In this document: one piece after another, positions 36,301 through 47,252 of the stretch
How the letters are laid out: every line of letters starts with the position of its first letter
Position numbering within the stretch: position 1 is the stretch's first letter
DNA from: Morchella semilibera
Lineage: Eukaryota > Ascomycota > Pezizomycetes > Pezizales > Morchellaceae
Direction of reading: 5' to 3'
Length of the DNA: 64,000 bases
Assembly (NCBI GenBank): GCA_009192285.1
Contig: WBVU01000005.1
Span: forward strand, 2,126,731-2,190,730
Position numbers and translations under genes: made by a program
Notes under the pieces: model-generated
Seen by the model: the letters and a program-made list of their open reading frames with translations, nothing else
Databases searched by the model: none
What the model was told of the DNA's origin: nothing

Positions 36301-38308
36301 AATCTGTCGGGATAAGTGTGGGGGGCACACGCATAGCTAAGGGGGTAATTAAAATGGATCATCTCCACTCTGACCACCCGCCGGGAAGGGAACTGAGGCG
36401 TTAACCTCACGGGGATGTATGGTGTTAATTGGCGACCTCCGCATCACTCTATAGTGCTTACTGCACCGATGAGACAGAAACCTGATCCAAGGGCTGGGAA
36501 TAAATGATGTTTCAGTAACCAGCTGATATGATGGGAACTATTTAGACTTGGGCGCGTTTTTGGAGTGGGCGAGTGACTTGTTGTGATTAAGGTAAGATGA
36601 ATAGGCTCTATTTTACCATACGTGTCTACCGAGATTCAAATTGTTAAGAGATTATATTATATGTAAATACCGACGCCTACATCATCATATGTAAGTCTAG
36701 GTGTTTCTCGTATAATTCGTATAATTTTTCCGGATGCCCGAACAAGGACAATGCTTGTTACAATAAAGGTCAAATCCTAGAACTCAAAGCATATATTTAC
36801 CATTCATAATTAAACCTGGAGATACTAGGGAACCATGCACTGATCTTCTCCTCTTTTCGGCCTCGAAGAACCAAAATTACGGTTCATAATAAGATTGGCC
36901 CTCTCAAGCTTACAGGTGCGGGACCAACGCTTGCCGCTAGCGACAAATTCCGGACCAAACAGCTTGTCCGGGAGGGTGTCTCTGCTGCGTGATATCTCCT
37001 TGCCTTATCATAAAATTCAAGAAACATGCCTCTCCAAACCCAAGGTCTTTCAAAGCACGTGTAGATCTCACCCACGGCTCAGGAACAGAATGTACTGAGA
37101 AATACGGTAGTGGTTTTGAGATATTTATGCCGGCGAATTAAAGTGTGTATGTTGGGTGGCTGATTAAAATAATAAATAAGATGCAGCACAGGCGAGCTCG
37201 CAAGATAAGTAATGTAGGTACATCTGCACTGTTGATTACATGGGTCAAAAACTCGGAATGAATATTTGTTTGAGAGCTAAGGAACCAGATAAAAAAACAT
37301 CGGGTTTCACAAAACCAAGCCAATGGGACTTTATTCTGTCTTGGGCATAAAGTTCGTCCCATCGTTGCAATTGCTCCCGCCGCTGCGGAACCTAGATGGC
37401 TTCGATATCCGTCCCGCGTGGTTACATGATCCCTGTACTTCTCCTCTTGATACTGTCCGTAGAGATAACGCTTAGGCCGAGATCTAAATAGAAATACTTA
37501 ATTACACGCAATTATTATAGCTTAAATTGGTTAATAAATCCAGGCAAATGCATCATCACTATCTCGAAGCTACATAAATATGGATTTGAATGTGAACGAT
37601 CTTCATGAAGTGTGATTACATCTATGTATATAACAGCTGGGTTCAATTCGTAGTCATGTAGAGCAGATCGAGTGTTATTACAGTAGTACATGTAGTACTG
37701 CAGCTGCATATCATGCAGTATAGTATCACATAAAATTGTAAACGTTGCCGGTAGCTTCAAATTATGCAGAGTAGTAATCATTAAATATGGAATTAGTCTA
37801 GAATTTGCGGGAAGATCTGTAACGAGGGATAGGAAACGGCATATAACATTCAAAAACAGTTATTTACCTCCACCTGTGTCGCTTGCTAGGTTATTATATT
37901 CGTGGTTTTTTTTATAAGCCGCAGAACACGGATTGAATTTAAACCTGACTGAGATGTGTGTATAATTTTCTCGTTGGAAACTGTATCTATTTTGGTTTAA
38001 ATCAAAAGAAAAGAAAAAAACAAGGAAATCCGGTATACTAGATATGGAGCCTCGTTTCCGGACTTTTAAATTTTACGTGCAGCTCTGCTGCACATGTATC
38101 TATCTACAAATAAACGTCTTGATTCGGCACCACATATATACCTACATACATGAAGGGGTCGATTACCGCTCGCAGGTAATTACCTCAACCGCGACATGCC
38201 CAGAACCTCGCCGACTGCTGCGACAGACGTCATTGGAAATCTAGGTTGCGTCAAGGCCAAGGCCTAATCTAACCCCTCTCCACCTAACCCCCCGTATGTA
38301 GGGTCAAT

Positions 38309-38424
38309 CTACAGCGATGGGAAAAATTATTGTAGCAGTATGGTAAGAGTCCTATTGGCCAGGGCAGCCACATAAACCCTGGTCTTAGACCCCTGTTTCT
38401 ACAATAATTTCCCCATCGCTGTAG
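38309..38424. repeat. 116-bp hairpin with about 27-bp arms
   Basis: CTACAGCGATGGG at the left and CCCATCGCTGTAG at the right are inverted copies; the arms continue as AAATTATTGTAG and CTACAATAATTT with a one-base size difference. Similar design to, but different sequence from, the GTACTACGGG family. A second, 13-bp hairpin (CTGAGAAATACTC) sits close by at 38559-38605. Confidence 0.75.
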
Positions 38425-40329
38425 TATTCATGATCGATGAGATGAGATCAAGGAAGTTTGATTGACGTGCATACACATGTATTAGAGGCTTTCAGTTGAC
38501 CCCTGTTTTCCAAAGTGAAAAGGAAACTCCTGCAGCCAGAGCATCCTGCAGGTGCAGACTGAGAAATACTCGAGGACAGAATATTAAGCATTGAGTATTT
38601 CTCAGAAAGTGACATGTCAGCTGCAGAGGCAGACGCAACTTAATCTGAGCTTCTCTTTCACATTAAAAATTCAAGTCAACTAAAGCCTCTATTGTACCTC
38701 CACTGATGACTTGGGCACGGTTCTAATGCTGCCCTCTCTGTGTTGGTAGAGTACATGTATGCCCGCCCTGCAATTAGTCGCGTGCTGTGATCAATTGCAC
38801 CTAGAAAGTGCACACACGAGATAGCTCTACGGGTATAACCTCCGCACTGCACTTTGCGTCAGTGGTTGATACCATATGTTTGCCACATCCCGGCAGTTCC
38901 TATCGAAATCTGGCCTACGTATACTAAGCAGGTAGTTAGGCATTGGCTGGCTAATCATGACAAACCCTAACCCTGTGACAATCGGAGTATGGAATTCTAG
39001 TGTACAGCGGTTGTAGTAAGTTGAATGAATTTGAGGGGTTGAATAATTTTGAAAGATATCTTGTGTGTGGGAAGTTGTGCAGGTTTTAGTTCAGATGGAA
39101 TCATGGATTATCACTCGGCAGGGCCTGTAGTTCAATGGTAATTAATTTGTTGTCGTTATTAACTCACTAACTATATGCATCAAAAGTGACTAGTGAATTT
39201 GTTCGTTTCAAGCACCAATTCATTGATTGGTCTACCGGACAGTTAAGTAGATATTTACTATTTAGATAAGTATGTATATTCTATCAGAAGAATATGAGAC
39301 ATATGCATGGATATCTCCGTAATTGGGTTCACCCCGCCGAGAACGCTTGGTAGCGCCGGGAGTCAAGCCCGGTATTTACCAAGCCCACGGAACCGCGTGG
39401 CACGAGACTTAAGGTGCGGGTATAAATGTTTGTTTGGGATAGTTTGATCAAAGTTACTAGGCACGGTCTATAAGCTGCCAGCTCGACTTGGGCTCTATGC
39501 AGCGATTAGACATTGAGTAAGTCCGGAATTTCTGCCAGTGCTTGTATATTCATAAGTTAAGGTATACAATCAATGAATTAAAAAAAGCGTGAGTTAAGGT
39601 GCTGGGTAAACCGAGTGATATCCTATGCCCGAAAAGGCTCTTCCCCTAATAGGTTATAGTAGTGAGAGGGGAAAAAAGTCCTTATGTTTGCTGGATTTTT
39701 TACATATATAATTAAGCCTGGTACGGTGTATACCCGTTCTCTTTCCAAGCGTATAAGTCATCTTCTAATCCATCAGATATTACGGGTCTTATCCAGGGGG
39801 TAGTTTATCATGTCATACTCACGATAGACAATAGTAGACTATTCCACTGTAGGTCTTGAGCGGGACCCATTTTTTGGTTGTGAGGCATAGAGGCAAAGTA
39901 ATCCCGGGAGGTCGGTAGGTCTTGGCGCACAGATAGTCACTCGATCCCGAACCTGTCACTCATACTGGACATGCGAGAGATGGTGAGGTGGATTTCTTTG
40001 CTGATGTAGTAAAGGACGATAGGGACTCAGTATCACTTTGAAGAATCTCGTAGTAAATATAGGACTAGTTTCATGGTCCCAAATCTATTCCTTAAAATCA
40101 CAGCACAGCACTCGGTTTTCGTACGCAGAAATTTCTCGGGGGGAAAAGAATTTCCTTTTTATATAACTACTTTACTACTACAACAAAAGAGATTCTAATA
40201 CTAAAAACGCTACACTCCTTCATCTATCCATATTCATACAAAAATCCGTACTAGTACAAGCCGGAACGCCCCGTAACCAGACAAGGCCATTCCACCCACA
40301 CAACTCAATCACTCAATCAAACCATCAAC

Positions 40330-41478
40330 TTAAGAAGGGGGAGCACCAGTAGGAGCAGTCATGCCGCCAGGAGCGCCAGTGCCAGAGGGAGCACTACCGC
40401 CCATTCCGCCAGCGCCAGAGTTGGAGTTGGCAACACCGCCTTGCTCAGTCCAGGTGGCAGCAGAGCTGACAGAGTATGTAGCACTGGTGTCGATACCGAT
40501 GGAGATCCAGGCCAGGACACCATCCTCGATGGAGTCACCGAGAAGGACGTATTCCATGAAGGGGTCCATGTCAGCGGCCTCCTCAGAGAGGATCTGGTCG
40601 TCGGCGTTAGCGGTGAGTTCTTGGGTGTTGGTGGAGTACGGGGAGGTAGCTTCGACAGTGCTGATGAGATCCTGGTCGAAGAAGACCTGGCCGACGTGGG
40701 AGACAGTGCCGCCTGAGAGGGTGTTGTTGGGGAGGAGTGTGGCGCCGAGGTGCGCGAGGATGTGCACGTGGGTAGCGCGGGAGGTGTAGTGTCCTGGGAA
40801 CACAGTAAGGAACTGAGCGACACCATCCTCATCGGTGGGCTGGATGCCACGGAGGAAGCTATTGTTGATGTTAGTGGCATCGGAGGAGTCACCATTGCCG
40901 CTGGCGACGATGCCAGAGTAAACACCGGTAGAATTTGCATGCCACCAGTCGAGGTGGGCACCGGTGACGGGCTCGCAGGTGGCGACATCGACTAGCTGGA
41001 CATCGGCGTAGAGGTCGACACCCCCCTCGGATTCTCTGATGTCATAACGGACGAGCTCGCCGTCGACATAGTAGGGACCCTGAGTGACCTCAGGCTGGAG
41101 GATGCAGGAAACATTACCAGTGAAGAGGACGCTGGAGTCAGTGTCGAGGGTTACTCCCTCGAGGTCCGAGGCGTGATCGGTGGCCAAGACGCTGGCGAGG
41201 TCACGGGCCTTGATGTAGGAACGGCCGCCCTGGATAGATCTCTTGGCCCTGATGCTCTCGGCGAGGGCTGCACGGCGAGCAATGGCACGCTCCTCGAGAC
41301 CACGGGCCTTCAACTTGCTTGAGCAGCCGGCGAGAGAGCGCTTGGAGCTGATAACGAAGTTGGAGCGCCTGGAGAGCTCAGCGGCGCTGGCACCGTCGTG
41401 GGAGCCGGGGTGGGCAGTGACTGCGCCCATAATGGAGGCAGCGGCAACTGCAAAGACGAAGTTGGAGAGTTGGACCAT
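40330..41478 (-). CDS. Secreted intradiol ring-cleavage dioxygenase
   Basis: Single-exon gene, 382 aa. Intradiol dioxygenases use non-heme Fe(III) to open catechol rings; the fungal extracellular group may act on plant or lignin-derived phenols. A signal peptide is evident (FVFAVAAASIMGAVTA, then HPGSH). A pro-like segment of about 75 residues with dibasic KR sites follows. The catalytic domain shows the four Fe ligands in family context: Tyr in QGPYYVDGELVR, Tyr in HANSTGVYSG, and two His in FPGHYTSRATHVHILAH. DWWHAN precedes the second Tyr. The enzyme core ends near LAWISIGID, followed by a Ser/Thr then Gly/Pro/Ser-rich tail (GAGGMGGSAPSGTGAPGG) that could be a flexible or wall-contacting extension. 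Neighbours give no pathway clue; aromatic-catabolism genes are not clustered here. Confidence 0.93.
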   Translation of the reverse strand: MVQLSNFVFAVAAASIMGAVTAHPGSHDGASAAELSRRSNFVISSKRSLAGCSSKLKARGLEERAIARRAALAESIRAKRSIQGGRSYIKARDLASVLATDHASDLEGVTLDTDSSVLFTGNVSCILQPEVTQGPYYVDGELVRYDIRESEGGVDLYADVQLVDVATCEPVTGAHLDWWHANSTGVYSGIVASGNGDSSDATNINNSFLRGIQPTDEDGVAQFLTVFPGHYTSRATHVHILAHLGATLLPNNTLSGGTVSHVGQVFFDQDLISTVEATSPYSTNTQELTANADDQILSEEAADMDPFMEYVLLGDSIEDGVLAWISIGIDTSATYSVSSAATWTEQGGVANSNSGAGGMGGSAPSGTGAPGGMTAPTGAPPS

Positions 41479-41618
41479 TGTGGTATCGATATAGAAAAAG
41501 CTAAAGTGGTTTTTAGTGGGTTTGCAAAGAGCGAGGTTTTAATTGTAGTGAATGAGGATGAGACTGTAGAATTGCTTGATGGTTTTTTTCTCTCCAAGAT
41601 CGGGACAATCCAAGCTGG

Positions 41619-41625
41619 TTATATA
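41619..41625 (-). promoter_or_regulatory. TATA box of the dioxygenase gene
   Basis: On the minus strand this reads TATATAA in CGTATATAACC, about 140 nt upstream of the ATG at 41478. Position and match are good, but the call is inference. Confidence 0.5.
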
Positions 41626-44085
41626 CGCTGTGTCTTCTGCTCAGCTTCACAGCTAATTCTCAAGCTGTAAATTGTCGTCGTAAGTATTCTGCAGAGCCCC
41701 CAGGGATGCAGGTGGTGATCTTGGACCCGCCATGGGTATTAGTGGTCTTCTAGATTGCGATAGCTCCAGATTTCCCACTCGGGCAAGGGGGTGCATGAAT
41801 TTGTTAGAACTCGGAATCCGTGCTTTCCTTCGGACATTAGCCAGTCTGGGTTACCCAATATATGGGACCGACCTATAACAGCTCAGCATTTACAAATCGA
41901 TGTTGACAACAGTTGCGAAATCCAGGGAGCAGATCGCAAGCCCACGTAGCACTCTGTATCTGGACCCACTTTTTTTACAGGTACTGCCTTCAACGTATAC
42001 GTATGTAAGTTTACAACTCCGGAATCTAGCTAGATCCTAAAACCTAGCGCAGTTGAAAATGGATTGACCTCGGAGACGTACACTGTAAGCTCCGTTGTTT
42101 GTTCTCATACTCGTAATTAGTCGTCGGAGCTTGTAAGTACCGACTGAGGGTTAAAGAAAAAAAAGCTAAACAGGATTACTAAGGGTGCTGTTAGATGTGG
42201 TCGGAATAGGTGGATGAACCTTTACCTATTTGGGAGTTAGGGCCGGGCTTTACACACTTGCGCGTTCCTGGCCTAAGGTGTAGTAGTTACATGTATTAGA
42301 ATACATGTAGTGAGATCGGGGGTGGGGTAACATAGTAGCAATGTAGGTACAATGTTAGGTGGTGTACGTACACACCCTTCTTGCCAAGGCTTCATACCTC
42401 TAATATTCTAACAACGCCTGCTGCAGGTAAAGTGCGTACGCGTTGTTCTTAATATGCACCACAACGGCTGTCAAGCGATATGCAAAAAATCCGATTGGCT
42501 CCTCGGAGTATCTTGGTGGGAAGTATGTAAACCTGGGAAGCTTACTTTAGTACTCTGCTTGAGGAGGAGGGATCGGCCAGACGGTAGAACTTCCCGTAGG
42601 CTTGTTTATCTTGGTCTACTCTTGGTTAAAGATGCTTGTTATATTATCATGGCTGGGGAAAAAAAAGCCCCATACCTGCCTGAGCTTCCACGATAGAGTA
42701 TGCATGCGCCCTACACATAATATGTATGCTGTGGGTTGGATCTGAACCGCTGAAATGCTGTTGCCCTACTACATGTATATTCCCAACAACATGCCTTAGA
42801 AGTACTTGGCTTCCCTGTAATTGTTCCTTCCTGATCTTAACTTTTCCTAAGGGACCTGATCAAACAGAATATACTATCCCACCCGCCTAAGGTAGAAGCT
42901 CGAACAGGCAGGCACCATCCCCATGCATCTCGTACGTTGATGGAAACGTCGAGCTCCATCCATTGCCCACATTCATACATGTGTAGGTACATGTAATTAT
43001 TAGATTATTAGGGGTACTTCGGAGTTCGACGCGCCAGGCCCTTTGAAACCGCCTCTAACCACCACAATCCCCAAATCCGATGCCGCCAAGACGTTGGAAT
43101 AAACTCTGGGCACTTTATCACACCCATGCTCTGGTCAAGCAAGGATCACGCCAAAAAGCCCAAGGGTTTAAACCGAATAACCTCCAGGTCCGGAAAGGAA
43201 ACCGAGATCGCTAATTAATTAACCTAGCCTCCTAGATCCTGTTCAGAGAGTACGCGCGTAGTTTGTAGAACCTCGGTACCCACCGTGACACCAATAGGGG
43301 TGTGCATCTAGCCACAGTCGGTGGGGAAGCGGAGGCTTGTTTTGAGATGGGGATCTCTTAGCATTGGGGTGGTCAGGGGAAGGGGAATTAGGAAGACGCG
43401 TCGGGGGTGGCGTGGCAGACGTCATGGGGCGGTTTTTTTTATGTACTGCTCGCGCGGCCGGCGGTCAGTTCGAGCTTCGAGCTAACCCGCTTGTTTCATG
43501 ATGAGGCCGACTGACCAACTGCTCGCTGGCCCTGGGGATTCCTGGCTGCTGCACAGTGTAGCATCGCATATACCCGTTACAATTTACAACTCGACAGAGG
43601 GTTTAGGGTACATTTATTGTTTCGCAACGCATCGCCCCCGGACGAAACATATGATCGTGGCGGAATTTAAGCAACAATCCTCCTCCACCCCTAGCTAGTA
43701 TTGACCGGGCGAATTAATTGATCTGGCTCTCAATTGTGCCTTTCAGCTCGAGAGAATAAGAAGCCGGTAAAATAGAGGCCGAAAGTATAGGAGTGAAATT
43801 AATCAAGGGACAAAGAAATAAATTTTGGGAAAATATTTAAGCGATATATTGGAGGGGGAGAGGATATACATGTACTGAGAATATACATGTACTGATGGAT
43901 TTGTTTTCGCTCATAACAGATTTCAATACGGTTGTCGCATGTGCGTCAGCAGCTTCTTACCTAAGTTCAATTCTAGCTGCTTACGCTAGCAGGCTAACAA
44001 CCAGGGTTAGGGGCTGCCGCACCAATTCTATGGACCTAGGGGAAAAAAAAACTCTCAAGAATGCAAAAGCCGCTAACGGCACCAT

Positions 44086-44157
44086 AGCAACATGGCGCAG
44101 CGGAAGCGCGCCGGGCTCATAACCCGGAGGTCCCTCGATCGAAACGAGGTGTTGCTA
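44086..44157 (+). tRNA. Initiator tRNA-Met (CAT)
   Basis: A full cloverleaf can be drawn: acceptor AGCAACA/TGTTGCT, D stem GCGC/GCGC, anticodon stem CCGGG/CCCGG around the loop CTCATAA (anticodon CAT), variable AGGTC, and T stem CCTCG/CGAGG with loop ATCGAAA. The A1-U72 first pair, and the T loop ATCGAAA in place of TTCGANN, are hallmarks of eukaryotic initiator tRNA, so it should start translation and not decode internal Met. No intron. Internal A box (TGGCGCAGCGG) and B box (GATCGAAAC) serve Pol III. Confidence 0.95.
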
Positions 44158-44178
44158 GTTCGATTCTCTTTTGGCGCA

Positions 44179-44200
44179 TTTTTTTTTTTTTTTTTTTTTT
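44179..44200 (+). terminator. Pol III terminator (T run)
   Basis: A 22-base T run begins 22 bases after the tRNA 3' end; a shorter TTTT is at 44169-44172. Either would stop Pol III. Confidence 0.75.
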
Positions 44201-44775
44201 GCGAGAGTGGGTCATGGAGGGTCACTCGACATTTTGACTTCTGAGCCGACCACGATGCCGATAAAAAAAGGGGGGGAGGGGGGTGGACAACAAAACTACC
44301 TCGCTGTTTTATCCATACTCCACAACTGCAATTGAACTGGCCAACCAGGCGCGAGATATTGCGAATATCGAATAGATGAGGACGCGTAACGGTGTATCTA
44401 CAAGGCATGCCAGGGGGGGCAGGGGGCGATGAATATGCTTAATCTACGGTGGCGCACGTCTGTCTAGCTAGCCAGATATCTCGCACCTCCCCGAGACCCC
44501 TGAACGGGGTTCCTTTTTGACTGCGCAGCTGGCTATGGGCTTTATCGACTGATTTTGGTTACAACCTACTTATGTAGGTGATACTTTGTACGAGACACCT
44601 GTTGACGAACACGCTTTGAGGGGAGGAAGGAAGGAAAGGGACACGCAGTCTTAAAAATTACATGTATACGTCTAGTACTTTACCGACCGAGATTGTTCAT
44701 GGGCTTACTCTGATTGACGGGCTTCTCGCGATCGGCTATAAGTAAGTATTTGTAGAATGTGCGTTTGCCAGTATA

Positions 44776-44971
44776 CAGTCGAACCTCCCTATTAGGGTAC
44801 CGGTCCCCATATAGGGTAATCGCCCTGTAAGGGTATGTACAATGTGTTCACGGTCCTTCTGGGCCCTGCTTATACAAAATCACTCTTAGTGTAAGGGTAA
44901 GCGCCCTATAAGGGTGTGTACCAGCCAATATTTGGTCCCGACGTACCCTTGCATGTAGAGAGATTCAACTG
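44776..44971. mobile_element. 196-bp MITE of Tc1/mariner-pogo type
   Basis: The left end CAGTCGAACCTCCCTA and the reverse complement of the right end CAGTTGAATCTCTCTA differ only by C/T transitions. The element is flanked by TA on both sides (44774-44775 and 44972-44973), the target duplication of the Tc1/mariner superfamily; the CAGT start is usual for pogo/Fot-like ends. The interior has repeated AGGGTA-type blocks and no reading frame. Confidence 0.75.
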
Positions 44972-45899
44972 TACTGAGCTTTCGCTCTATTCTGGCCAAT
45001 AGGGTCACGTGGGGGTCTTTAGACCTCAGTACTTACAAGTATGTACTTAGCTACATGTACCTACGACTGCGTAGTCCGGACCGGCCCAGATCCGTTCCCG
45101 GACTGCGCTCCTCAGACTTGGACAGGTCTGTCCGGCAATAACTGTTAACAGTACCCGTTAAGCTGCATGTAGTGTGTTCTGGGGTACCCTACCCAGCCAC
45201 CGTTGAAAGGTGCAAAGACCACTTTTTTGTGGGGGGGGGGGGGAATGGGGATAGGTTATGGGTTGGACTACATGTAGGCCAATTTTTAATGGTCCGGACA
45301 GACTGGATAGCACGATGGACTACTGAGATCCTTTATGCGGAACTGGGCTGTCATAACCAAGGGTGCTTTTTTCAAGAACCACTGTCGGGGGTGCAAAAGC
45401 CAGTTCTGGAAATTAGGGTACCAACCTGGGACCGGCTGTATACTACTATGATGGGCTACCGAGGCCCCTGGGCCGTCACCGTCACCGTCACCGTCACAGT
45501 ACGATGGTGTGAGTTCTTTCGCGCTGACCCGGCCTGGCAAACTGGCTTTGAGGTTTCTCTAGGTCTTACGGACCAGTGGTCCCCATTCCAACAATGACCG
45601 TGGCACTACCGGAATCCGTTCCGGCCTGCGGAGAAGAGCCATGTAGGGGGAGTATAACTTATAATGGTGTGATGGTGTTCTGGTCTGGTCTGGGTGGGTG
45701 TTCATTATGCATTAATTACCTGTTATTTTTTCTATACTCTGGCCCGCTACAGCCAGGACCTCAAACTACATGGCCTACGGTAGTGGTACAGTCTACCCTG
45801 GCAAAAGAACAGTCACTATATCCCGCCCGTAAAAAAAACCAAAAAACAAAACAAAGAAAGGGAGAAGGAAAAGAAAACCTGCAAACCCCTAAATAAACC

Positions 45900-46876
45900 C
45901 TATTTCCTCCTCGGCGTACCTACCCCCGCTCCCGCCCCAGCTCCCGCCGCGCCACCCGCAACCTCCTTTCCCGCCCCTCCTACCGCCGGCGTCCCACTCC
46001 TGCTACCCCCCGCCGCTGCCGTCGGCGCAGCCTGCAGGAAGCTTCCCGGATCCCCCAGCAGCGGTGCATGGTCGTCCATATACTCGTCCTTGTACCTCCG
46101 CTGCATCGTGAGCGTCCTTAGTAGGTCCTTCGCGCTCGCATCTTTCCCCGCCACCGGCGCAGCGGCGGTAGCAGTCCCCGCGCCAGGGCCGGCAGCCGCA
46201 CCAGTAGCCGTAGCAGTGGTAGCAGTAGGTGGATATGCCGATATCCCCGCCGCAATTGCCTGCGCCTTCCGCAGCGCCGTAATAGCCGTCATCTACTCTC
46301 CCCGCGCCCCCCCACCCCATCCATTAGCTCCACTTCCACACCCCCCCCAAACAACAATATAAGGAGAACGCACCATTCGGCCCCCCAGCACCGCGCCCAC
46401 CGGCGGCGCCACAAACACGTTCTCGCCCACGACGTAATACGTCGCGAGCACGGCGACATCCTCCACCTCTGCGCCGGTGTTGTCGTCGACGCGCATGCCG
46501 CGCCGGAGCTGCTTGCGGATCACCCAGACGCCTGTGTCGGGCGAGCCGTCGACGAGCATGTACTCGACGCCCGTCATGCGGCGCAGCCGCGCGTTGAATA
46601 GGTCTGGCGTTGATAGCTCCGCGCGGATCTCGGGGCGGAACTGCATCTGCTGGAAGAGGGTGCCGTTGTTGGAGGTGTTGTCGAAGAAGGTCGAGAGGCG
46701 GAAGTAGTCCATTACTGTGAGGGAGGGGGGGGGGAGGTTAGTGTGGTGTGGGGGGGGGATGGAGGGAGGAGGGACAAACCGGTGAAGGCGGTGAGGGGAC
46801 CCCACATGCGGTACCAGGCCTGGTCGCGCCAGAGAGTCTCATCTAGGGGAGTCTTGGGACGCTCGATGTTTGCCAT
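45900..46876 (-). CDS. MED6: Mediator complex subunit 6
   Basis: Head-module subunit of Mediator, needed for RNA polymerase II transcription. Exons 46876-46780, 46714-46374 and 46292-45900 join in frame to 276 aa. The first intron joins PLDETLWRDQAWYRMWG to VMDYFRLSTFFDNTSNN, the family hallmark. GVEYMLVDGSPDTGVWVIRK, VLATYYVVGENVFVAPPVG and, after intron 2, TAITALRKAQAIAAGI follow in order. The end is an Ala/Gly/Pro-rich tail with PRRK, longer than yeast needs and probably disordered. The third positions are mostly G or C, unlike the genes to the left of 42 kb. Divergent to MOD5 with a shared upstream region of 376 bp. Confidence 0.93.
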
Positions 46877-47252
46877 TGCGGGGGTAGGTGGGGATATGGT
46901 ATTTGTATGTACTTGTGTATGTATGGAGTGTGGGGGAGGGGCCGTGAATCGTGGGTCGTGGTGTTGTTGGAGTGAGGCTCTGATGCCCACACAAGGCACA
47001 GGATTTACCCGGACGGTCATTGACCCCCACATGGAAACCGGTTCATATCAGCGGTTTCAATCATTGACATTAAACCTGCATACATTTACACGCACACACA
47101 CACACACACACACAGAGAGAGAGAGGGGGACAGTCTATGAATCTCTCCCGGCTCTTTTTACGACACATACATCCAAACCTCCACTATTTGTGCCCCAGAC
47201 CCCACCTACAGAACCGCCCCCTCACCCCCGGGCCCGCTACTCCACAACCATA
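46877..47252. promoter_or_regulatory. Shared divergent promoter region MED6/MOD5
   Basis: The two start codons point away from each other. The spacer holds a CA then GA microsatellite (47091-47125), which may be length-variable. No clear TATA box. Confidence 0.55.
47091..47125. repeat. CA/GA microsatellite
   Basis: A run of CA units continues directly into GA units. It lies between the MED6 and MOD5 start codons. Confidence 0.9.

Larger units (their letters stand above)
28003..40329. other. 12-kb gene-free stretch with fold-back elements and AT-rich repeats
   Basis: No supportable gene was found. The first 300 bases are the T-rich P450 3' flank with a long TTTTC-type pyrimidine tract at 28195-28280. 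The rest contains fold-back elements (31837-31930, 32137-32228, 38309-38424), a 38-base A run (33325-33362), about twelve TACATGTA sites with six between 29290 and 29860, and a double telomere-type repeat at 38963-38974. No reading frame shows splice-linked coding structure or transposase motifs. Confidence 0.6.
41626..45899. other. Intergenic with one tRNA gene and one MITE
   Basis: Apart from the tRNA at 44086-44157 and the MITE at 44776-44971, no gene was recognised. TACATGTA recurs about nine times, including a tandem pair at 43863-43893. GTACCGGTC-like and GTCACC-type short repeats occur around 45470-45500. A T run, a G run (45231-45243) and a change towards higher GC mark the right end. 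Confidence 0.55.

Noticed and set aside
39330-39405. GC-rich hairpin text resembling a tRNA
   Set aside because: A stem of CGGGAGTCAAGCCCG type forms, but there is no cloverleaf and no anticodon loop.
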